DNA of 5,874 bases from an uncultured Phycisphaerales bacterium (lineage in GTDB: Bacteria > Planctomycetota > Phycisphaerae > Sedimentisphaerales > Anaerobacaceae): contig CALMMH010000171.1 of assembly GCA_937868145.1 (NCBI GenBank), positions 1 through 5,874 of the forward strand, written 5' to 3'. The notes beneath the pieces are model-generated. The model was not told where the DNA came from, ran no database searches, and saw only the letters and a program-made list of their open reading frames with translations. Positions 1-4,881 of the stretch are shown piece by piece; position 1 is the first letter of the stretch; each line of letters starts with the position of its first letter. The position numbers were made by a program, and so were the translations under genes.

Positions 1-145
1 GGATTACAACAAGGGCGTCAGTTTCGCCGTGTTCGTGGATAGTCATGTCGAAGAGGTTTCTCCCTATCCGCCCGAAGAGGATGCTCCGACGGGTAACACG
101 TGGCAGTTGAGCTGGCCGGGCAAGAAGCCGGCGCCGGTCTTCTGA
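1..145 (+). CDS. C-terminal fragment of a prepilin-like (H-x9-DG type) protein
   Basis: Reading from base 2, 47 codons run to a TGA at 143-145, and the start lies before the window. The visible tail contains SFAVFVDSHVEEV, which matches the C-terminal 'FVDGHV' signature of planctomycete prepilin-like proteins; the complete gene that follows has AFVDGHVAW at the same place. The family motif is His, nine residues, then Asp-Gly. Here the His position is Asn and the Gly is Ser, so the motif is degenerate. After it comes a Pro- and Glu-rich stretch (SPYPPEEDAPTG) ending in KKPAPVF. The N-terminal prepilin signal cannot be seen, so the assignment rests on this short tail and on the neighbour. The next gene starts 42 bases downstream on the same strand with no terminator-like hairpin between, so co-transcription is likely. 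The exact role is unknown. Confidence 0.6.
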   Translation, partial: DYNKGVSFAVFVDSHVEEVSPYPPEEDAPTGNTWQLSWPGKKPAPVF

Positions 146-172
146 TCGCCGCAGCGGTTCTTGGCCGGTGTT

Positions 173-177
173 GGAGG
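173..177 (+). promoter_or_regulatory. Shine-Dalgarno site that decides the start at 188
   Basis: GGAGG lies 10 bases before the ATG at 188, a normal distance. The in-frame ATG at 179 sits almost on top of the same motif, which is too close, and the in-frame TTG at 161 lies upstream of it. The site therefore favours the start at 188, giving the short basic leader MTVRKG that is typical of prepilins. Confidence 0.6.
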
Positions 178-187
178 GATGCTGCGC

Positions 188-1000
188 ATGACGGTTCGCA
201 AGGGATTCACGCTCATCGAGTTGTTGGTGGTGATCGCGGTGATCGCGCTGTTGATGGGTGTCCTGATGCCCGCCTTAAGCGCGGCCCGCGAGGTGAGTCG
301 CAGGTCTGTGTGTGCTCAGAACGAAAAGAGCACGGCGCTCGGTCTCACCATGTACGCCAACGACTACGATGGCGACCTGCCGAAAAACCAGATCGATCGC
401 TGGCTCTTCGACGTCTCGTATTGGACGACGGACGTCGTCATGGCGACCGGAGCCTTCGACCGGGAAATCTTCTATTGTCCCTCGTGGCGGCAGCGGGACA
501 ACATCATTTTCTGGCGCTATGGGGAGAACCTGCCGGCGGGAACGCCGGAGGAGTACAGCCGTCCCGAACCGACGGCGGAAGCGACCCGCAAGGACAACCA
601 CCGCATTCTGGGCTATTTCTGGCTCATCGATTTCCAGGGCGGGCGGGCAAATCCACCGATGAGTTCCGAAGGCGTCAAAGCGTGGGTTCGCTCCGTCAAT
701 TCGATCAAGGCCAAGACGGCCGATGGCAGGAAGATCACGTTGCCGCCGGCCGATGTGGAGTTCATCACCGACACCACCGCCAGCAACGGACCTGATCGTG
801 ACACGGCCGATTTCACCGCGGCTACCGGCGGCTGCATGTCCCGCTGGGGAGTCACCGACCGGTCGAATCACATCAAGGGCACGCACGCCACCGGCACCAG
901 TATCGCCTTTGTGGACGGTCACGTCGCATGGCGGCCGTTTGCTTTGATGGAGCACCGGTGGTTTTACCAGGTTTATCAGGGTGCATGTCTCTGGTGGTGA
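188..1000 (+). CDS. Prepilin-type N-terminal cleavage/methylation protein with H-x9-DG motif
   Basis: This is a 270-residue protein. The leader MTVRKG is followed by FTLIELLVV, the class III signal cut by prepilin peptidase between Gly6 and Phe7, with the conserved Glu at mature position 5 (Glu11). A single hydrophobic helix spans about residues 7-30 and is followed by the usual ALSAAREVSRR stretch. Next come a C-x-N-like segment (VCAQNEKSTALG) and YANDYDGDLP, corresponding to the 'YA.DN.G.YP' region of the family. The globular part has a YCPSW cysteine motif (Cys97). Near the end His233, nine residues and Asp243-Gly244 form an intact H-x9-DG motif (AFVDGHVAW). The last 23 residues are rich in aromatics and finish in CLWW. 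The family is predicted to sit in the inner membrane and enter a type II secretion or pilus-like assembly, but most planctomycete copies have no tested function. It follows another family member by 42 bases, probably in one operon. The start was chosen over 179 and 161 from the Shine-Dalgarno spacing. Confidence 0.88.
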   Translation: MTVRKGFTLIELLVVIAVIALLMGVLMPALSAAREVSRRSVCAQNEKSTALGLTMYANDYDGDLPKNQIDRWLFDVSYWTTDVVMATGAFDREIFYCPSWRQRDNIIFWRYGENLPAGTPEEYSRPEPTAEATRKDNHRILGYFWLIDFQGGRANPPMSSEGVKAWVRSVNSIKAKTADGRKITLPPADVEFITDTTASNGPDRDTADFTAATGGCMSRWGVTDRSNHIKGTHATGTSIAFVDGHVAWRPFALMEHRWFYQVYQGACLWW

Positions 1001-1013
1001 AACCCCGAAAGAG

Positions 1014-1187
1014 AAATCCGAAGCACGAAATTCGAAATCCGACCCCGCCCTGGCGGGAACGTCAACAAATTCGAATTTCAAAACTCAAATGACCGAAACG
1101 GAACGCCCGTGAGGCGTCAGCGTTTCGGTCATTTGTATTTCGGTCCTTTGGGTTTGTTGCGGATTTCGAAATTCGAATTTCGGATTT
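1014..1187. repeat. Imperfect palindromic intergenic repeat (TTCGAA-rich, 174 bp)
   Basis: Two 28-base outer arms (1014-1041 and 1160-1187) are reverse complements at 24 of 28 positions. Inside them CAACAAA (1063-1069) pairs with TTTGTTG (1153-1159). The core arms 1086-1100 and 1121-1135 are perfect 15-base complements around CAAATGACCGAAACG. The core loop carries a further 5-bp stem, ACGCC (1103-1107) with GGCGT (1113-1117). There are also local palindromes: AAATTCGAATTT at 1067-1078 and the 16-base CGAAATTCGAATTTCG at 1167-1182. The element is visibly more AT-rich than the genes beside it. It begins 13 bases after the stop of the + strand prepilin gene and overlaps the 3' end of tex on the other strand. 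From memory, elements with these words are dispersed in many copies between genes of planctomycete genomes, but only one copy is visible here. It carries no protein gene of its own. Confidence 0.85.
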
Positions 1188-3521
1188 TCCCCCACACCAC
1201 AGCTCAGTCCACTTGAGTTTGACGCCGCCTGCGCTGGGGCCGGGAGTGGAGTTGGGTTTGGCGGCGGGGGGCTGCTTGGGGCCGGGACCGGTCTTGGACG
1301 CCGGGCCGGATTTGCCGGCAGGAGTCGACTTCTTGGCGACCGGACCTTGTCGTGACGCGGCCGGCTTGGCCGGGACGGGGGGCTTGGACGGGTCCTTCAT
1401 GGACAGGCTGATTCGTTTCTTGGTCAGGTCCACCGCCATGACGATCACCATCACCTTCTGATGGACCTTGACGACCTCCGCGGGGTCCTTGACGAAGTGG
1501 TCGGAGAGCTGGCTGATGTGGACCAGTCCGTCCTGATGGACGCCGACGTCGACGAATGCCCCGAACGCGGTGACGTTGGTCACGATGCCGGGCAGACGCA
1601 TGCCGGGCTGGAGGTCCTTCATTTCTTTGACCCCCTCGGCGAAGCTGAAGACTTCGAATTGCTTTCGCGGGTCCCGGCCGGGCTTGGCCAATTCCTGCAC
1701 GATGTCGGTCAGCGTCGGCAGGCCGATCGTGTCGGTGACGTAGTTCTCCAGGCGGATCTTCCTGCGAAGCGAGTCGTCCCGCATCAGGTCCGCGACGGAG
1801 CAGCCGGCGTTGGTCGCCATCGCGTCCACGACGTGGTAGCTCTCGGGGTGCACGGCGCTGGCGTCCAGCGGGTTGACCGCGTCCTGGATTCGCAGGAAAC
1901 CGGCGGCCTGTTCGAAGGCCTTGGCCCCCAGGCGGGGAACTTCCTTCAAATCGCTGCGGCTGTGGAAGGGGCCGTGCTCGTTCCGGTAGGTGATGATGTT
2001 CTGGGCGAGTTGGGGACCGAGGCCCGAGACGTACTGGAGCAATTGCTTGCTGGCGGTGTTGACCTCGACGCCGACGCTGTTGACGCAACTGACGACCACG
2101 TCGTCGAGGCTCTGCTTGAGCATCGGCTGGTCCACGTCGTGCTGGTACTGGCCGACGCCGATGGACTTCGGATCGATCTTGACCAGCTCGGCCAGGGGGT
2201 CCATGAGCCTTCGCCCGATGGAGACGGCCCCGCGGACCGTCACGTCGTAATCGGGGAATTCCTCACGGGCCACGTCGGACGCCGAGTAGACGGACGCGCC
2301 GCTCTCGTTGACCACGATCACAGGGATGCTGGCAGGCAGTCCGAGACTTCGGATGAATTCTTCGGTCTCCCGACCGGCGGTTCCGTTGCCGATCGCGATG
2401 GCCTGGATCTCGAACCGCTGACACAGGGCCGTGATCTTGACCGCGTCCGGCGAGGAGGGGCTTTCGATGTGGTGCAGGTAGACCACGTCGTTGTACTTCA
2501 ACTGTCCTTGCCGGTCCATGCACACGACTTTGCATCCCGTGCGAAAGCCCGGGTCCAAGGCCAGGATGTTCTTACGGCCCAGGGGTGCAGCCAGCAACAG
2601 CTCTCGCAAGTTGTCGGCAAAGACCCTGATGGCTTCCTTGTCGGCGCGCTCTTTGGTTTCGACGAGGATCTCGGTTTCCATGGAGGGGGCCATGAGGCGT
2701 TTGTAGCCGTCGACGGCGGCCTCCTGGACCAGGACCGAGCAGGGCGATTGTCCTTTGACGAACAGGACTTCGAGAGTTCGCGTCGCTTCATCCTCGGGCG
2801 CCACCACCTGCATTCGCAGAAATTCTTCCCGGGCGCCTCTTCGCATGGCGAGAATCCGGTGCGAAGGGGCCTTGGCGATCGGCTCCTCCCACTCGAAGTA
2901 GTCCTCGAATTTGCAGCCTTCGACCTCCTTGCCCGCGACGACTTTGGTGCGGAACAGACCCTGCGTCTGGAACAGCTCGCGGATGCGGGTTCGGGCCGTC
3001 TGGTCCTCGTTCACCCACTCGGCGATGATGTCCTTGGCTCCTGCCAGAGCGGCCTCGACGGACTCCACGCCTTTCTCCGCATTGACGAAGCCGGCGGCCT
3101 GAGCGGCCGGATCCGTGGCGGGGTCCTGGGCGAAGATGAGTTGAGCCAGGGGCTCCAAGCCTTTCTCCTTGGCGATCGTCGCCCGCGTGCGGCGTTTGGG
3201 CCGATAGGGCAGGTAGATGTCCTCCAGGGTGGTCTGGGTGTCCGCCTGCATGATTTTGTCTTTGAGCTCGTCGGTGAGCAGCCCTCGCTCCTGGAGGGAA
3301 GCGAGGATGGCCTCGCGTCGGGAGTCGAGCTCGGCCAACTGCGTCAGCCGGGTCCGGACGGCCATGATGGCGACTTCGTCCAGACTGCCGGTCACCTCCT
3401 TGCGGTATCGTGCGATGAAGGGAACCGTGGCCCCCCCTTCGAGCAACTCGGCCGTGGCCAGGACCTGTCGGGGATTCAGAGTCAATTCCGATGCGATCTG
3501 AACTACGTGGTTCTGATTCAA
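1062..3521 (-). CDS. tex: Tex family transcription accessory / RNA-binding protein (YhgF-like)
   Basis: This is an 819-residue protein, recognisable from end to end as Tex. Residues 1-190 form the Tex N-terminal helical region, with ATVPFIARYRKEVTG at 31-45 and YLPYRPKRRTRATIAKEKGL at 103-122. Residues about 318-445 are the RuvC/YqgF-like domain, starting with ALDPGFRTGCK and including GNGTAGRETEEF (378-389) and NESGASVYSAS (405-415). The hallmark RRLMDPLAELVKIDPKSIGV spans 437-456. Helix-hairpin-helix motifs fill about 485-545 (VSGLGPQLAQNI and EVPRLGAKAFEQAAGF). An S1 RNA-binding domain follows at about 638-708 (GIVTNVTAFGAFVDVG). The family is cytoplasmic, binds nucleic acid and has been linked to transcription and RNA handling. 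A Pro/Lys/Ala-rich linker (711-769) follows the S1 domain. Residues 779-819 are encoded wholly inside the 1014-1187 repeat and are not expected in orthologues, which are usually about 720-790 residues long. The TTG start is supported by AAAGGA seven bases upstream and by the standard Tex N-terminus MNQNHVVQIASEL. Confidence 0.97.
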   Translation of the reverse strand: MNQNHVVQIASELTLNPRQVLATAELLEGGATVPFIARYRKEVTGSLDEVAIMAVRTRLTQLAELDSRREAILASLQERGLLTDELKDKIMQADTQTTLEDIYLPYRPKRRTRATIAKEKGLEPLAQLIFAQDPATDPAAQAAGFVNAEKGVESVEAALAGAKDIIAEWVNEDQTARTRIRELFQTQGLFRTKVVAGKEVEGCKFEDYFEWEEPIAKAPSHRILAMRRGAREEFLRMQVVAPEDEATRTLEVLFVKGQSPCSVLVQEAAVDGYKRLMAPSMETEILVETKERADKEAIRVFADNLRELLLAAPLGRKNILALDPGFRTGCKVVCMDRQGQLKYNDVVYLHHIESPSSPDAVKITALCQRFEIQAIAIGNGTAGRETEEFIRSLGLPASIPVIVVNESGASVYSASDVAREEFPDYDVTVRGAVSIGRRLMDPLAELVKIDPKSIGVGQYQHDVDQPMLKQSLDDVVVSCVNSVGVEVNTASKQLLQYVSGLGPQLAQNIITYRNEHGPFHSRSDLKEVPRLGAKAFEQAAGFLRIQDAVNPLDASAVHPESYHVVDAMATNAGCSVADLMRDDSLRRKIRLENYVTDTIGLPTLTDIVQELAKPGRDPRKQFEVFSFAEGVKEMKDLQPGMRLPGIVTNVTAFGAFVDVGVHQDGLVHISQLSDHFVKDPAEVVKVHQKVMVIVMAVDLTKKRISLSMKDPSKPPVPAKPAASRQGPVAKKSTPAGKSGPASKTGPGPKQPPAAKPNSTPGPSAGGVKLKWTELWCGGKSEIRISKSATNPKDRNTNDRNADASRAFRFGHLSFEIRIC
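1086..1135. terminator. Core hairpin, possible bidirectional terminator
   Basis: A perfect 15-bp stem with a further 5-bp inner stem lies between two convergent genes. On the + strand it is followed by TATTTCGG, and on the - strand by AGTTTTGAAATT. Both flanks are only moderately T-rich. It could stop transcripts from the + strand prepilin gene. On the - strand it lies before the tex stop codon, so termination there would cut tex mRNA inside its reading frame. The structure is certain; the function is inferred. Confidence 0.4.
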
Positions 3522-3528
3522 GGGGCAA

Positions 3529-3534
3529 TCCTTT
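3529..3534 (-). promoter_or_regulatory. Shine-Dalgarno site for the TTG start of tex
   Basis: On the - strand AAAGGA is followed by seven bases and then TTG at 3521. No ATG in the tex frame gives as complete a Tex N-terminus, so this site supports the non-ATG start. Confidence 0.6.
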
Positions 3535-3581
3535 GTATTCTGAAACCATCAATTCACACCACCCTGCGTGCGAAAGGTATC

Positions 3582-3610
3582 ACTATAGCCGTACGAAGGA
3601 TCATTTTCAA
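3582..3610 (-). promoter_or_regulatory. Sigma70-type promoter for tex
   Basis: On the - strand the -35 box TTGAAA (3610-3605) and the -10 box TATAGT (3587-3582) are exactly 17 bases apart, each one mismatch from consensus. Transcription would start near 3575, giving a leader of roughly 54 bases before the TTG at 3521. It lies in the 128-base gap after the upstream prepilin-like gene, so tex can be expressed independently of that gene. I saw no clear operator or riboswitch in the leader. Confidence 0.7.
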
Positions 3611-3649
3611 GCGGCGGGGAAGTTGGTTTGTCGGGCCGGAGAGGCGTTT

Positions 3650-4585
3650 TCAGCGGATGCCTGCGCGGGGCAGGAAGAAGATGCCGGGCGAATAATCCGC
3701 GTCGTCGTCGTAGGGTTCACCCGTGGCAGGACGCAGGATGGCCCGCATGGGAACGGTGTCGACCGGCGTGAACGACTCGACATGGCCGTCCACATAGCCG
3801 GCGGAGGGCTGGATGTCCAGTTTCGCCAGGTCTTCCGGGACTCCGTCGCCGGGATGGGACCAGAATGCCGAGGAGATGTCGGTGCCCTCGACGATGCCCG
3901 CGTGAGAGAATCGTTCGCAACTGCCGAATGCGTCGGGATTGCGAGAATGATCGTAACCGATGTAATCGGTCACGAGGAGGCTTCCCTCGCGAGGCCCCCT
4001 GGCCGGGCCCTTGGGACCTCGGAACAGGCCCATGTCTTCGCCCAGAGAACCCGTGTAGTTCCAGTACAGACAGTAGGTCCCCAGCAGGGCGTTCGTCAGC
4101 ACGGGGATCTCCGGGTTGACCCAGGTCTCGCCGGCGTCCCACGCTTCCTGCAAGTACTTGTGTTTCAGGGGGGCGCTGGGACAAACCATCGCGTCGGCGT
4201 CGGGGATGTAGCTGTGCAGGTAGGTGCTGAGGGACCGGAAGGGGGTTACGCTTCGTTTGGTGTAGGTCGTCAGAAAGGTGGGTTCGTGCCAGTTCCAGTT
4301 GTCACCGTAGCCGATGGTGGCGACCGAAGGGGGATACCGCCCGCGGTTGTCGTCGGCGAAACTGTTGACCGAGGTGACAATCTGACGCATGTTGCCGATC
4401 CCGATGACATGCCTGGCCTGTTGGCGCACCTTCCCCAGGGCCGGCACGAGGATGGCCGTCAAGATCGACACGAGACCCACGACGACCAGCAGCTCTATCA
4501 GAGTGAATCCAGTCCTCAATTCTCCCCTGCGAGCTAACCTCCGACCATGCGAACCGAAGCGTTTCCCATGCGCATTCGTCGTCAT
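3650..4585 (-). CDS. Prepilin-type N-terminal cleavage/methylation protein
   Basis: From the ATG at 4585 the protein has 311 residues. A basic leader of 26 residues (containing GKRF, GRRLARRG and ELRTG) precedes FTLIELLVVVG. The predicted prepilin peptidase cut is Gly26/Phe27, with Glu31 at mature position 5. One hydrophobic helix covers about 27-50, then ALGKVRQQAR, NMRQIVTSVNSFADDNRGRYPP (the family's 'YA.DN.G.YPP' region), VCPSAP (134-139) and YCLYWNY. The C-terminal motif is GYVDGHVESF with Asp266-Gly267. The nearest preceding His is 22 residues before the Asp, so the classic H-x9-DG spacing is lost through extra sequence. Other starts are possible. GTG at 4612 is only about eight bases from the predicted transcription start, which argues against it. 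TTG at 4519 would give a short leader MRTG and has AGGGGAG close upstream. It is a single gene between its own promoter and tex, probably an inner-membrane pseudopilin-like protein of unknown role. Confidence 0.87.
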   Translation of the reverse strand: MTTNAHGKRFGSHGRRLARRGELRTGFTLIELLVVVGLVSILTAILVPALGKVRQQARHVIGIGNMRQIVTSVNSFADDNRGRYPPSVATIGYGDNWNWHEPTFLTTYTKRSVTPFRSLSTYLHSYIPDADAMVCPSAPLKHKYLQEAWDAGETWVNPEIPVLTNALLGTYCLYWNYTGSLGEDMGLFRGPKGPARGPREGSLLVTDYIGYDHSRNPDAFGSCERFSHAGIVEGTDISSAFWSHPGDGVPEDLAKLDIQPSAGYVDGHVESFTPVDTVPMRAILRPATGEPYDDDADYSPGIFFLPRAGIR

Positions 4586-4626
4586 CTTGGTACCCAAACC
4601 ACAACACACCACTTCCCATCGTCTCT

Positions 4627-4655
4627 ATCATAGTGGAGTTGTCGAGTGAGGTCAA
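4627..4655 (-). promoter_or_regulatory. Sigma70-type promoter for the prepilin-like gene
   Basis: On the - strand the -35 box TTGACC (4655-4650) and the -10 box TATGAT (4632-4627) have a 17-base spacer, each one mismatch from consensus. The predicted transcription start is near 4620, leaving a leader of about 35 bases to the ATG at 4585. The -35 box starts three bases after the T-tract of the hairpin at 4658-4684. Confidence 0.7.
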
Positions 4656-4657
4656 CC

Positions 4658-4684
4658 AAGAAAAGGATTTCCTCAAGGAAATCC
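4658..4684 (-). terminator. Small intrinsic terminator between the beta-helix and prepilin genes
   Basis: On the - strand GGATTTCC, loop TTGA and GGAAATCC form a perfect 8-bp stem, followed at once by TTTTCTT. That is the layout of a rho-independent terminator for transcripts coming from the beta-helix gene, about 200 bases after its stop. The stem is only half GC, so it may be weak. It sits directly before the prepilin promoter and could insulate it. Confidence 0.55.
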
Positions 4685-4780
4685 TGCACCGCGAGACAGA
4701 ATTTTCTTGTTCCCGAGGACGGCCCCGTCCCGGTGCTTTTCCGGTTGGAACCGGCGTTTGGATAGGGTCGGAAGTGTAGA

Positions 4781-4819
4781 AAGCGAGCGGGGTCGCTCCC
4801 TTCGCGAAGCAACCCCGCT
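4781..4819 (-). terminator. Long GC-rich hairpin after the beta-helix gene, probable terminator
   Basis: On the - strand 4819-4786 folds into a continuous 14-bp stem (AGCGGGGTTGCTTC with GGAGCGACCCCGCT, two G-U pairs) around the loop GCGAAG. It begins 62 bases after the TAG of the beta-helix gene. The stem is followed by CGCTTTCTAC, a poor T-tract, so it may be a weak intrinsic terminator or a 3'-end stabilising hairpin backed up by the one at 4658-4684. Confidence 0.5.
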
Positions 4820-4881
4820 GCCGTGTGGTGGGACCAAGTCCGGTCCGCCGCTCCGGACGTGTCCCTGAATGATTGCGATGT

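Noticed and set aside
275..1081. A 268-codon open frame on the - strand over the prepilin-like gene
   Set aside because: Its first residues are translated repeat (KFEF, FEFRASDF), and the rest is antisense to a clear prepilin-type protein. It has no family features.
1014..1187. Reading the palindromic repeat as a CRISPR unit, tRNA or riboswitch
   Set aside because: There is one copy with no regularly spaced repeats or spacers and no cloverleaf. It lies between the 3' ends of convergent genes, not in a leader.
2788..3552. A 254-codon frame on the - strand starting upstream of tex
   Set aside because: It overlaps the Tex N-terminus in another frame and reads as Arg/Gly/His-rich sequence, a shadow of tex.
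1461..3695. A 744-codon open frame on the + strand, antisense to tex
   Set aside because: It lies almost entirely over tex in the opposite direction, and its protein is an Asp/Val/Gly/Leu-rich composition artefact of high-GC codons with no recognisable domain. Tex is conserved throughout.
3491..4537. A 348-codon open frame on the + strand opposite the second complete prepilin gene
   Set aside because: It is antisense to a gene with a clear FTLIELL signal, VDGHV motif and promoter. The + strand translation is low-complexity Gly/Val/Arg/Asp sequence, as expected for a shadow frame.
4717..4754. Two short inverted repeats, GGACGG-CC-CCGTCC and CCGGTT-GG-AACCGG
   Set aside because: The loops are only two bases, the stems are short and in GC-rich sequence where such matches are frequent, and neither is followed by a T-tract. 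I do not assign a role.
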